The position numbers were made by a program, and so were the translations under genes. Below are positions 34,511 through 45,980 of a DNA stretch of 64,000 bases, in pieces (the stretch's first letter is position 1; each line of letters starts with the position of its first letter). Under the pieces are notes generated by a model that saw only the letters and a program-made list of their open reading frames with translations, searched no databases and was not told the origin of the DNA. Source of the stretch: Chrysopilus asiliformis (taxonomy: Eukaryota > Arthropoda > Insecta > Diptera > Rhagionidae); NCBI GenBank assembly GCA_964034945.1, contig OZ035960.1, positions 71,288,585 to 71,352,584 of the forward strand. Reading direction: 5' to 3'.

Positions 34511-35206
34511 TTATGCCCGGTTTTTCAGTGAAAGTTTAAACTTTAGTTTAGTTAAACTCACAATGAAGTTTAAACCAAAGTTTAAACTTCTGGTGTTTTT
34601 CAGGCAAACGGAATTGAACGTTTTATTAAACTAAAGTTTAAACTTTTTTGTCAATTTTGCAGTCTACTATACAAGTAAAATATATTGAAATGTCAAATTT
34701 TTCAGTCATAAAATCATTGATGTATTTGTCTAGTTATCACTTTCGTAATATTTGTTTACGCATTAATTATAAAATTCTATAAAAAATAAAACAATTTTAA
34801 TTTCGGTTATTATTTCGGTTGTTATTTCGGTTGTTATTTTGGTTGTGATTTTGGTTGTGATTTCGGTTGTTATTTCGGATGCTATTTCGGTTGTGATTTC
34901 GGTTGTTATTTCGGTTGTAATTGTGTTTCAAGTATGTAAAAAAAATATAGTGAAATTGTGGAGAGCAAAAAAAAGTGATGCAGTCCATTTTTATGTGTTT
35001 TATTCTTCGTGGATCTACAAAAGACAAAAAAGTTTTGAAAAAACGGCAGTTTAAACCCTCATCCATGGCCGTTTAAGTTAAACTCCGTTCAAACTTTTGG
35101 TTAGAGATAAACTGTCATTGAAAAACACAATTTCGTGTTAAACGGCAGTTTAAACTTTATCGCCTGTTAAACGGAGTTTAAACTTTCACTGAAAAACCGG
35201 GCATTA
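34511..35206. mobile_element. PIF/Harbinger-like MITE in BEL-1 gag
   Basis: TGCCCGGTTTTTCAGTGAAA at 34514 is matched by its reverse complement ending at 35203 (TIR about 28 bp). TTA flanks both sides (34511-34513, 35204-35206), the 3-bp TWA-type duplication typical of PIF/Harbinger. Removing it restores the gag frame. The 690-bp interior has many AGTTTAAACT palindromic words near both ends and a 12-bp tandem repeat (TTATTTCGGTTG) at about 34800-34920. That repeat creates an Asn-rich frame on the minus strand; I do not consider it a gene. Confidence 0.88.
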
Positions 35207-35948
35207 GTGTTTCTGTTTTTTCGATATGTTCCTGAGGTTGTTCCAGGAGTTTTCGTATTTGTGTATTGACGAGGATTCTTTTGTTGTTGTATCTATTCAT
35301 CAATGTTTCCCAGGCGGAAGTATAATTAGTGGCCGTGATTTCGAAATGGCGAATCAGTTGTTCCGCTTCTCCGGTAACGTTGCTTTTTAAATAATGTAGT
35401 TTTTGGACATCCGGTAGGTGGTTGTTTTGATGAATGAGGGATGTATATAAGTCGCGAAAAGAAGTCCAAGTAATATAGTCGCCACTGAATTTTGGTAATT
35501 GTATTCTGGGCAGACGGATGTCCTTTGCGGATGACAAAGTTTGTTCTGGTGATGGTTGACCGAGTGCTGGAGATAAAGCAACTGGCCCAATAATTGTTTC
35601 TTGGAATTCTTCTAATTCTGAGAGGTAATCTAAATAGAATTCTCGGGCAGTTGCGAAAATATCTTCCGAAAAATATTTAATGTTTTCGTAAGTCTCGTCG
35701 TAAGTATCCATTATGAAGTCGTGGCCTTGTTGTAACTTTTCCCATAATGATTTGATGCCATCAATTCGATTGCGAAAGTATGGACCTATTTTTCGTTTGG
35801 CTCCATATTTCCTATAATTGTCTCTATCTTTTATTAGCAAATTATAGTAGTAGGTTTGTTTGCTACAGAGAGTTCGGATAGTCGTAGGATTTTTGCTTTT
35901 GCTGCTTCCAGCTTCGGTTCTGGTTGCTAGATCTGGAGGGTCGGACAT
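35207..35948 (-). CDS. BEL-1 gag (N-terminal part)
   Basis: Starts at ATG 35948 (M-S-D-P-P-D-L), about 45 bp inside the primer binding site. The central LPRIQLPKFSGDYITWTSFRDLYTSL block and LHYLKSNVTGEAEQLI are the hallmark of the BEL/Pao and related DUF1759-type Gag, which assembles the particle. The frame runs into the MITE at 35203 and continues beyond it in phase. Confidence 0.9.
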
Positions 35949-35989
35949 TGTTAGCAGATAAGTTAGTTGTTTAATAAATTATTTATCAA

Positions 35990-36007
35990 ATCCGGCTCGA
36001 AGGACCA
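35990..36007 (-). promoter_or_regulatory. BEL-1 primer binding site
   Basis: TGGTCCTTCGAGCCGGAT on the minus strand, two bases inside the LTR. The same string occurs in BEL-2 (47127-47144), so the two BEL elements share a primer. I did not identify the tRNA. Confidence 0.8.
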
Positions 36008-36009
36008 AA

Positions 36010-37433
36010 TGTTCGGGCCCAATGCTCGAACAATAAATTTGTAACGTGCCAGATTCAAATAAACAATTAATTAATTTTAACTAGTGTTTTATTTTAACTT
36101 TATCTTAAACTAACAATTTTATATACTTCAATAATTTAATTCTAAAGCAAGGTGAATGATGTCTTGGTGGTTTATTGATGATCTCCTTTTTGTTGAAGCC
36201 GTTTCCTCAGTTCTTCCGGTTTCGCACGGTGTTTCCGTCAATCGAATTGGTTGGATTCTATATGTCTATACGGTGTAACTACCGTAGGGTGAGTGGCAGA
36301 ACTTCCACTGATTTGCAGCGTAACTTCTGCTATTGTATGGTCTAACTACCATATAGTGAGTGGCGGAACTACCACTGGTTTGCAGCGTAACTTCTGCTGG
36401 TGTATGGTCTGACTACCATATAGTGAGTGGCAGAACTTCCACTTGTTTGCAGCGTAACTTCTGCGAGTGTATGGTCTAACTACCATATAGTGAGTGGCAG
36501 AACTTCCACTTGTTTGCAGCGTAACTTCTGCGAGTGTATGGTCTAACTACCATATAGTGAGTGGCAGAACTTCCTCTTGTTTGCAGCGTAACTTCTGCGA
36601 GTGTATGGTCAAACTACCATATAGTGAGTGGCAGAACTTCCACTTGTTTGCAGCGTAACTTCTGCGAGTGTATGGTCTAACTACCATATAGTGAGTGGCG
36701 GAACTTCCACTTGTTTGCAGCGTAACTTCTGCGATTGGACTTTCAAGTATTTGAGTTAATTTGTTAGTGGGAAATTATGATGTTAAAGATTGGAAATCGA
36801 ATACTGAAGTGATTTCTCTTGGTACAGGACTTGGTATTTATACTCCTTTGCTGAACGGTAATCCCCACCTTTGCATCCTAAACTTAATTCGTTTAAGTAT
36901 TTTGGTTGCAATATTTTATGGGAATTCAATCGTTTCGTAGTAGAAATATCGATCAAAGTTGTTTTATTTGGGGTAATTATTTTCTACCTTTTGTTTGTGA
37001 AATATTGTTCGCGTGGCACTCGTTACTTTGTAAATGTCCTTTGACAGAAATGGTATGAACAGAAATGGTCTGTATGTTGAGGATTTACGGATGGTTTGAT
37101 CATCTCAGGGAGATCGACAGTATGGTCTTCAGAGTGGTAATGTGGCAGTGTGGCATTCGAGGATGTGGCAGAGGTTGGGCAAGGCAAATTGATCTGTTCG
37201 GGTGTAAGGCCACAGATCAATTGATGGTTGTTTTTAGATTGCACTTGCATGAAGTGCTGGAGTAGGAGGTGGTTTCTCATCTTCGGATCTTTGTGTCGCA
37301 TCCTCTGATCTTTGTGTCACATCCTCTGATTGTTCAGGTTAAGTTTATTTGTTTATGTTTTCTTTTACGTGGTTTTCTTGTGTTTTCTTTTTAGGTGTTT
37401 TCCTTCGAGTCATTTTATGAGTTGGACTGAACA
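36010..37433 (-). repeat. BEL-1 right (5') LTR, with 7 minisatellite units
   Basis: An uninterrupted LTR of 1424 bp. It serves as the empty-site reference for the Gypsy-2 insertion and for the minisatellite (about 36262-36735, 7 units including the diverged first one). It is followed by the CCAAC duplication at 37434-37438. Confidence 0.95.
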
Positions 37434-37697
37434 CCAACAATATGGGAGTTTGCTTATGTTGGGTACGAACGAATTAATTAATATAATTTGACTCATGAGT
37501 ACGAACGCCCAAGATTCAGTGCAAATTACAAACTCAGGCTTTTCAAGCCTGTGGATTTTTTCTTGGCATTCCTATTATCCATGTTTGTAATTTTTTGGAT
37601 TAAAGAAATCTTAACTTCAGGAATAAACTGATAATTGCGAGTGGGGCTGTGAAGATAATTGTTTTCGATTTCCATTTCTATATTTTTAACACGAAAA

Positions 37698-39020
37698 ATG
37701 TCTTGGAAACGAACAAAATACAGCATTATAAGTTGTCAATGAAAGCCAGAACAGTTCCCTGACAAAACATTTTTTAAATATTTAAAACCTAAAAATGAAA
37801 ACTATAATATTTGGTTAAATGCTATAGGTGAATCTAAAAATTTGATCAAATCTAAGAAGAAACCATACATATGTAGTATTCATTTTGAAAAAAATATGTG
37901 GGCCAAAAATTCTTAAACGTGACGCGATACCTAACCTTTTTTTAAAAGTTACGCGGTTTGAACCAATTTCCGGTTTTGATCCATTGAAGGTGAAAAGGAC
38001 ATATGGCGTTATGGAAAAAAATACTGAATTTTCCATTGAAGATCTAAATCTCGCTGCAAAAGTTCTTGATACAAATTCAACCAAAAATCAAAATTTGCAG
38101 GACATTTTATGCGATCGCCGTATTAAAAACTTAAAAACAGATAAGTTTTATAGATTAAAAATTGCTAATCAGGACTCGGTTATAAAAAACCAAAAAATCA
38201 AGATAAAGAGTTTACTAAAACAAAATCAAATTCTAAAATTTATATTAACAAGGGTCAAACATAGAAATTTGAAACTAATAAAAAATTCACAGCGATCAGT
38301 GAAAAAATAGACACAATCCCCCCGGCCAATGAGATGTGCAAAATATTTTCTAAATTGATTTTAGACCTTAATGGTTCAAAGAGTTATAACGACGATGAGA
38401 AATGGATTTCACAATCAATATTTTTCCGCTCATCAGCAGGATATAAATTTTTAAGGGAAAACTTGGGCCTACGGTTACCTAGTGGCCTCCCTCCATAATT
38501 GGATAACAATTAAAAATATTTCACCTGGTCTAAATGAAAATATTTTAAAAGGTATTAAACAACAGGTCGATTTATTAAATAATTATGAGAAAGAAGTAGT
38601 AATTGTTTTTGATGAAATGGCCATACAAGAAAACTTAGTTTATGATAAATGTACTGACCAAATAGACGGTTTTGCTGATTACGGCAATTATAAAAAAAAT
38701 GTATTGGCAAAATCGGTTTGCGTTTTTATGGTACGAAGTCTATGTGGAAAATTAAAAAATGCCCTTTTTTATGTCGCAACACCAAGCCCCATACCAGTTA
38801 ATATGATTGATGTACAAATACAAAAATGTATAAGCATTTCTAAAAATATAGGCCTACTAGTAAAAGGAATAGTATGTGATCAGGGACCGACAAATAGAAA
38901 ATATATCAAAGAAAAAGGGGTTACACAACAAAAACCCTATTTCAGCCATGACAATCAGACCATTTATGTTTTGTATGATATTCCTCATTTATTTAAGAGG
39001 ATTCGCGGACAATTTATCGT
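37698..39020 (+). pseudogene. P/THAP9-like transposase, N-terminal half, decayed
   Basis: Begins at ATG 37698. It shows a THAP DNA-binding domain: a Cys just before a premature TGA (37740), W in NIWLNAI, ICSIHFE supplying the Cys/His pair, then (after a frameshift near 37885) DAIPNLF in place of the AVPTIF box. A Lys/Gln-rich coiled stretch follows. After further breaks (38310-38480) comes YKFLRENLGLRLPS and then the RNase H-like part with VFDEMAIQENLVYD, VCDQGPTNRK and YDIPHLFKRIR, typical of P-element and THAP9 transposases. The coding similarity stops near 39015, where a short tandem repeat begins. No TIR was recognised. Non-functional. Confidence 0.8.
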
Positions 39021-39135
39021 GAACAATTTATCGTGAACAATTTATCGTAAAACAATTTATCGTGAACAATTTATCGTAAAACAATTTATCGTAAGAACAA
39101 TTTATCGTAAGAACAATTTATCGTAAGAACAATAT
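39012..39135 (+). repeat. CAATTTATCGT tandem repeat
   Basis: Eight copies of CAATTTATCGT separated by 3-5 bases (GAA, AAAA or AAGAA), plus a partial ninth. It begins exactly where the transposase similarity ends. One isolated extra copy is at about 40212, so 39136-40210 may be an insertion into a longer array. An (AT)n tract lies at 39165-39212. Confidence 0.85.
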
Positions 39136-39183
39136 TCCTTACGACAAAATGTTTACGTTTACATATACATATACATATATATC

Positions 39184-39212
<29 letters not shown>

Positions 39213-39214
<2 letters not shown>

Positions 39215-40210
39215 TTGCCCATATGTGCAAAGTTGTAATTTTTGTTGCTCCCCGTCCATTTTCGTGAAGTTTAGGTCAAAAAAATAAGATTTAAAAAAAA
39301 AGTAGGAATCTGTAGTGGAAAAAACCCAGCCGGTTTTTTTCATTGAAGTTTCAAAACTAGACTTTAAAATGGTGAATCGCTTTAACTGTCCGTAACTCCT
39401 ATAATATTTAATTTTTCGTTGATGGTCTAAAGACAACTTTTGTAGAGGATAACTGGACGAACATCTAATTCTCACGAAGTTTTGACCTACGGTTGAAATT
39501 TAATGCTTTTTTGGTCCCAAAACAGCAATTTTTTAAGAACATTTTCATGAATTATTTTCTTTAAATGTATTTTTTGCACTTTCTAAAGGGTGGAAAATTT
39601 CTTCTGGAAAGCCTATGTTTTAGAGAATGAAATGTAGATTTATTTAAAAAAAAAAATTAAGCCGATCTAAAGTTATACGACATACATACAGACCGACAAA
39701 CAGACAGATTTATGGACATCCTAAATTTTTTTGTCTGAAACGGATTTTGTACTGGTCAGATTTTTCCTAAGTATTCAAAAGTAGAAGTTTTTCCGATATT
39801 CTTATTTTTAAGCCTTAATTTATGAGGTGAGAATCATATGCGTAAATGATGAGGTGGTTTCCAATGGACTTGTTCTAATCACATACCAAATCCGTGCTTT
39901 TAACTCGGCACACAACACCATACTGTATGAAGATACTGAAGATTTCAGAGTCACTGTGCTGAAAACATGAGAAATAGCAAAGAGAGAAAAGTCAATGTCG
40001 GTCCACTGGACCACCTCATCAATTAAGGGTTAAAATACAAAATTTAATGGAATTTTTTTAAAATGTTTTTCTTGAAATTGTTCATAATTTTTGAAGTGAA
40101 AACTTCTTTAGCGGCGTTGTGAGTGATTTCAAACTCGATGAAACGACAGTAAAAAGAGATAGGATATTTTAGCCTACGAGAAAATGAGATAGAATACAGA
40201 TGGGTGCCAG
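39213..40210. other. Unassigned AT-rich DNA
   Basis: No supported coding region. Near 39669-39715 is an ACATACATACAGACCGACAAACAGACAG segment resembling tails of dispersed insect repeats. The rest shows no clear structure. Confidence 0.5.
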
Positions 40211-40224
40211 TCAATTTATCGTAA

Positions 40225-40340
40225 ACAAGATTGATGGGAAGCGGGAAGGGGTAGGGGAAGAGGGCGGGGTACGGGAAGGGAAAGGGGAGAAGGGAGAAGT
40301 GTTAGGAGGGAGGAAGTGGAGAGAGGAGGCGATAAATTAT
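40225..40340 (+). repeat. Polypurine (G/A-rich) tract
   Basis: About 110 bp almost entirely of G and A on the plus strand, with many GGG and GGGG runs (GGGAAGGGGTAGGGG and similar). It could form triplex or G-quadruplex structures. A complementary C-rich (CCCCTT)n tract is at 55755-55802. Confidence 0.8.
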
Positions 40341-40379
40341 GTTTCGTCATAAATTGCAATATATACATATGTACTCGTA

Positions 40380-41012
40380 TATAAATAAAAATGGATGTTT
40401 TATTGTTTGTCTGCCTGCCTGAGATTACAAAACTCAAAAACTACTGGACCGATTTTTATGCGGTTTTTTGCAAAATAATCTGTGTTGCCAGGAGCAGGTT
40501 TTTAGCTATGTAGATTTTCAAAATTCGAAACGGAAGGTCCTGTAAGGATAATGAAAATATCCTTTTTCCCATTTTTCCCCGGAAAAATTTGCATTTTAGA
40601 GTTTTTGGGGTCGCTGATCACGAATCCGGTATTAGATTTTCAAAATTCGAAACGGAAGGTCCTGTAAGGATAATGAAAATATCCTTTTTCCCATTTTTCC
40701 CTGGAAAAATTTGCATTTTAGGGTTTTTGGGGTCACTGATCACGAATCCGGTATTAGATTTTCAAAATTCGAAACGCAAGGTCCTGTAAGGATAATGAAA
40801 ATATCCTTTTTCCCATTTTTCCCCGGAAAAATTTGCATTTTAGGGTTTTTGGGGTCGCTGATCACGAATCCGGTATTAGATTTTAAAAATTCGAAACGGA
40901 AGATCCTGTAAGGATAATGAAAATATCCTTTTTCCCATTTTCCCCGGAAAAATTTGCATTTTAGGGTTTTTGGGGTCGCTGATCACGAATCCGGTATTAG
41001 ATTTTCAATAAA
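40380..41012 (+). repeat. 122-bp satellite block A (about 4 units) with leader
   Basis: The leader ATAAAAATGG...ACTGGACCGATTTTTATGCGG is followed by tandem units; GGATAATG occurs at 40546, 40668, 40790 and 40912, exactly 122 bp apart. Each unit holds GGATA-ATGAAAA-TATCC (a small hairpin), a CCCGGAAAAATTTGC segment and GGGGTCGCTGATCACGAATCC. The leader resembles a widespread arthropod repeat type often linked to Helitron-like elements. The 66-codon frames are satellite artefacts. Confidence 0.9.
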
Positions 41013-41259
41013 AATATAATATTACTTTTGAACCTGGTACCAATATTATAATAAATAAACGCTATAACTATCCCACCCCTGATACCGCATTCGTCTCATT
41101 CTCTCGCTGTTTAGTTTTCCTAAGGTTTCACTTCTACCGCGTGTGCACTGCACACACATGTTTTTTTGTTAAACATTCAATGAATTTTGCTTTCGAATAG
41201 CTTTGCATTGATATTTGTTTATAATGCTGTTCCATAGCATGCAGGATATACTGTTTTTG

Positions 41260-42192
41260 TTACTCCTGGTGCGTTAGAACAGTATTATATCGAGTCATCA
41301 AAGCTACTCCACGCTCTGCTATATCATTAACAACAAGTAAATTTTTAATCATTGCCTTCGCATCGATGTAGTTCTCGTCTTCCTCCCATGTTGCTGGATC
41401 GGCAGTCAAAAAATTGTTCCTTATACCAGTGATTCCTTGATTTAATATGGCGACGAATGCTGCTGCCGAAAGATCTGACACTGCTTCCAAGTGCGTAGCT
41501 CTAGTGCTAAAACAGACGAATATCGCAGCATAAGATTTTACCAACCTCGCATTCCGCAAACTGCTTGACCTTGTCATAAAGGGACCACAGAAGTCGACAC
41601 CGCAGTTCAAAAACGGCCTTCCAGGGTTAATTCGATCAGTAGGCAAATCTCCCATAATTTGGTTCCGCAACTTCGGACGATACCGGATGCACTGCAGACA
41701 ATTTCGGACGATGATCCTTGTCGATTCTCGTAGATTGATTATCCAGAACCTCTGCCGAATTATAGACATCAGCGCTTGTGAACCTACATGCATGTTTCTA
41801 AAACGTGAGTAACGTATGTAAGTCATAGAAAACGGGTGTTTTTTAGGGATTAGGATGGGATATTTTACGTCATAAGGAAGGTCCGCCTTCTGCAGACGCC
41901 CACCTACCCTTACTAGGGGTACTAAGAGTTTTCTATCCAGGAAAGGATTAAGTTTTAGGACAGAGCTCTTGGGGCTAATCAGTCGATCTCGTTCCAACAG
42001 ATGGATTTCCGAAGATAATGCCTTCCGTTGAATCAAACAAGCCATATACAACAATGCATTCTCCAATTCGACTACGGAGAAGCTTCCGCTTAGCTTGCAT
42101 AATTTCTTTTTCTGGGCTCGCGAATTCCAGATAAATCTAGCGACGAACGCAAAAACTCTACGGAGTTTAAGAAATTGTTGATATATTTGCAC
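41260..42192 (-). pseudogene. BEL-2 integrase region ending in a chimeric tail
   Basis: Follows the gag-pol frame at 42193-45980 after a one-base-type frameshift near 42160. It contains the BEL integrase zinc region (RNMHVGSQALMS...NCLQCIRYRPK) and the first catalytic Asp in VDFCGPF, then FSTRATHLEAVSDLSAAAF. After about 41440 the sequence stops resembling integrase and becomes DPATWEEDENY...VVNDIAERGVALM...YNTVLTHQE. Past its stop this continues as QKQYILHAM in the same frame. From memory that tail resembles a family of uncharacterised arthropod proteins, with no name I can give. So BEL-2 is truncated and joined to a piece of something else. It lacks the second Asp and Glu of the integrase. 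Confidence 0.75.
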
Positions 42193-45100
42193 GAGGCAAC
42201 ACTATCTGGTTCTTCAACTATTGCAGCTAAAGAAGTCTTCGACTTTTTTCTGCCTATGGTGCATCTTTCGGGTCTAACGCGATAAAGAGTTGGCCAATTG
42301 TCTTCGCCTTCTAGTAAAAATTCTGGGCCAGAGAACCATTTAGAATTTATCAGCTCCTCTATCGTTGCACCGCGCGAAATCAAGTCTGCAGGATTTGACT
42401 TTGTGTTGACGTGCCTCCATTTTGCATCCGACGTTAAGTCCTGAATTTTCGATACACGGTTTCTTACAAAGATTTGCCAATTTGAAGGTGGCATCGCCAA
42501 CCAATCAAGAACTATCGACGAATCAGTCCATAAAAACACTTCCTTTGGTTTGTGAATTAAGAAACTCTTTATCCTATCGTAGAGTTCGGCTAGCAACAGC
42601 GCGCCGGAAAGCTCCAATTCTGGTAACGTTCGCGTTTTCAATGGTGCTACTCGCGATTTTCCTGCCAACAATTCAATCTTGACATTTCCTAAGTTATCAA
42701 TCGAGCGGACGTATATGCAACATCCATACGCTTTCATTGAGGCGTCGCAGAATCCGTGCAATTCCATATAACTCATGTCCGCTTCACTTAGTACATAGCG
42801 GGAAATGCGAATTCCCTTTAAGTTCTTATACTGCTCCACAAAGCTTATCCATTCCGTGTGCAAGGCCATTGGCAACGATTCGTCCCAATGTAATTTGGAC
42901 TTCCATAATTCCTGCATTATCATTTTCCCTTTTACGACAAATGGATTTATCAGCCCCAAAAGGTCAAACAAACCGGCAAGTGCGGAGAGCACTGATCTTT
43001 TAGTTACCCTTTTTAACGAAGGTGGTAGGTTGCCGGAAGCGAAATTAAATTGATCAGAATTAGGATTCCAGATGATTCCCAATGTCCTAATTACATCGGA
43101 GTCATTTATGCGAATCGTTTTTTCGCGATCTTCAATTGGGATATGGTTGAAAACTGATTCATGATTCGAGCACCATTTTCGCAATTTAAATTTTCCATCC
43201 GCCAAAATCAGCTCTACTTCCCGACGAATCTTATGCAATTCTTTTACAGTTTCAGCACCTGTGATGAGGTCGTCCATGTAGAAGTCATTCTTAATGATCT
43301 GCGATCCGACAGGATATATTGATGAAAACTGATCCGCTAGATGATTTAAGCATCGAGTGGCCAAATACGATCCGGAGGTCGTTCCATATGTTACGGTCAT
43401 CAATCGAAAAACTCGAATTTCGGAATTAGGATCGTCTCTCCACAGAATGCACTGGAAATTGGCATCGTCTTCGTCGACTAGGACCTGGCGATACATCTTT
43501 GTTATGTCTGCCGTTATTACATATCGATGAAAACGAAAACGAAATATAATGGAAAAGAGATCGCTTTGCACTACCGGACCAAGCATGAGCACATCATTCA
43601 ACGATTGATTTGATGTAGTTTTGCACGAAGCATTAAAAACCACGCGCAGCTTTGTTGTGGAACTTTCAGGACGCAAAACGCAATGGTGAGGACAGAAGTA
43701 TTGCAAACTACCATATTCCTCTTTTGGAACTAATTTCATATGACCAGATTCCTCATACTCGTTCAAAAACTTTGAATAATCAAACTTTAATTTGGGATCT
43801 TTCGATAATCGCTTTTCCAAACTAAGAAAACATCTTTTTGCAATTTCGTACGAATTTCCTAAGAGTTTTGCATCCTCCTTAAATGGTAATCGTACTACAA
43901 AACGACCGTCTGGATTCCGTTTTACGGTTTTGACGAAAAAAGCTTCACATTTTGTTTGTTCTTTACTCCAAAGAGAGAGAGGTGGTTTGACATCTTCAAT
44001 TTGCCAAAATCTTTCAATTAAGTTCTCCAATTTTTCGACGTCATAATCCATATCTTCTACTTCGTGCTTCACTTCCATCGCCATGTTACAAAGCTTTGGA
44101 TTGGTTTCTCGGGTTTCCAAACATCCTGCTACAACCCAACCAAAACGCGTTTTTTGCAATTTGGGTAAGCCCATGCCCAAATTAATTTGACCCACTGATA
44201 ATAGATCTAGGAACAAATCTGCACCAAGAAGCAGATCTACTCGCTGTGTCTTGTAAAATGAAGGATCAGCAAGATGTATGTTGCTTGGTATATTCCATGA
44301 AGTAACGTCAATGTGAATCTGCGGCTGAATGTCCGTGATGCGAGGTAAAACCCAGGCCTTTAAATCAACCTCGAAAGCATCAACACGTGAACGTACAATG
44401 GAATTCGTTGTGTAGCTAGCTTTAGTCCCAATACTCCCAATACCGTTAATAGTCATGTTCGAACGACTTTTCTTTAAATGAAGCTTGGACACCATGTCTT
44501 CAGTGATAAAGCTTAGTTGCGATGCTGAGTCTAATAACGCCTTTATTGGTTGCCATTCACCCATTTGATCCCTTATCAGCACGACAGCAGTTGCCAAAAA
44601 AACGTGTTTAGAATTTACATCTTGTTTGGTGGAAGACACATGAAGCGTTGATGAATTATTTCCTTGCTGAGATGTACTAGGTTGTTGCTCGTCTACTTGG
44701 CGAACGACACTTAAATTTTTTGAGCTGCTGCTACTAGGCGTTGAAGGAATATCTGCGTATCTATGAAGCAGAAAATGATGTGGCTTGCGACATACTTTGC
44801 ATTTTGGAGCTGAGCATTTTCGTACGGAATGCCCAGGCATAAGACATTTAATGCAAAGACTTAAAGACTTAGCTTGGTTAAAGCGCTCTATTACTGATAA
44901 CTTGATATATTCCGAACAACTTTCGACGATATGACCCGTAGCTCGACAATATGAGCAGTTAACTTGAATCGCTGCACAAGATGTTTGACTAGCCTTTCGA
45001 TCCTTGTTTGCAAACTTTTGATAATTAGACCGAGTTGATTTTTCTTGATTTGAACCTTGAAATGAGGATGACATTCCGCCCTTGACCGATAGAAATCGAC

Positions 45101-45980
45101 TACGACGATTGAGAACGGTTAACAAGTCCTCCCAGGTTGGCAATTTGTCCAAATCGCGCGTTTCTTCCCATTTAGAAATGGCTTCTGAATCCAATTTGGA
45201 TGTCACGAGATGCACAAGAAAAGCCTGTAAAATGTCTTCATCTTTTCCGATCGATTTTAATGAGCTCATATTCGAATTAACTTCGTCAATCAAAGAACGC
45301 AATTCAGACGAAGAACCCTTGTTTACCCTTGACATGTTAAACAATTTGGCAATATGGGATTCGAAAATAATACTTTTCACATTGAAACGCTCTTCCAAAA
45401 TTTTTAACGCCTTCGCATAATTAAGAGACGTAATTTCTAGATTTTCGATAGCAGATTTCGCGCAACCTGATAAACACGATTGAAGGTGCCTGAATTTTTC
45501 GACTTGGGACAACGTGTTATCACCGTCGACCAACGCTTTAAAGGTCGAAAGGAAACTAGTATACTGAGTATATTCTCCGGAAAAACTAGGCAGTTTGAGT
45601 TTAGGTAAACTTGACATTAAAGCCATTGACGAAGTGTTTAACGTAGAGTTTCCAGGGTTTTCAATTTCCGTAACACTCATTCTTCGTTTTGACTCGCAAA
45701 TTAGGGTTTTTATTTTACTTTTTATTGAACAATAAGAATCCTCTAACTCACCTCGAGCCTTATCGTTATCCGCTTCATCAGATGTCAACTTTTCGATTTG
45801 AGATTGATACGACAAAGCCTGTTTGAAGTATGATTCCAAAATTTCCAACCTGCACTCGAGCTCCGTCGTGGTTAACGAAGCCTGCTTCTGCTCGATAAAA
45901 TTTTTTATGCGCGTAATGCACCCTTTCGAACTGGCTTTCTGCCTTTTTAGTTCTTCGATTTTTGCAACTTGTTCCGCCAT
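42160..45980 (-). CDS. BEL-2 gag-pol (Gag, protease, RT, RNase H)
   Basis: Single frame from ATG 45980 (M-A-E-Q-V-A-K), about 1270 codons before the frameshift near 42160. An N-terminal coiled-coil-like region precedes LPKLKLPSFSGEYTQYTSFLSTF (BEL Gag core). Zinc modules are CSYCRATGHIVESC, CIKCLMPGHSVRKC and CKVCRKPHHFLLH. The protease ALLDSASQLSFIT has Ala in place of the Gly, a variant seen in this group. RT has LRVVFNAS, TADITKMYRQV and YMDD; RNase H has HGFCDASMKAYG and WTDSSIVLDWL. Catalytic boxes are intact up to the frameshift. Confidence 0.9.

Larger units (their letters stand above)
9139..37438 (-). mobile_element. BEL-1: complete BEL/Pao retrotransposon (with nested insertions)
   Basis: LTRs start TGTTCGGGCCC and end GGACTGAACA (plus strand view). 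The right LTR is 36010-37433; the left LTR is 9144-14746 plus 28602-28912, split by Gypsy-2. CCAAC at 9139-9143 and 37434-37438 is the target duplication, 5 bp as usual for the family. On the minus strand the order is LTR, primer binding site, gag, protease, RT, RNase H, integrase, an extra ORF, polypurine tract, LTR. Without the minisatellite difference, Gypsy-2 and a small indel the two LTRs are almost the same length (about 1.42 kb). Confidence 0.95.

Noticed and set aside
34797..35066. Asn-rich 89-codon frame
   Set aside because: Produced by a 12-bp tandem repeat inside a MITE that interrupts gag; no sign of selection.
40589..40911. 66-codon frames in the 122-bp satellite (also at 62.6-64.0 kb)
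   Set aside because: They repeat with the satellite unit and exist only because of its sequence; not genes.
42422..45420. Plus-strand frames of 80-112 codons across BEL-2
   Set aside because: Antisense shadows of the intact minus-strand gag-pol frame.
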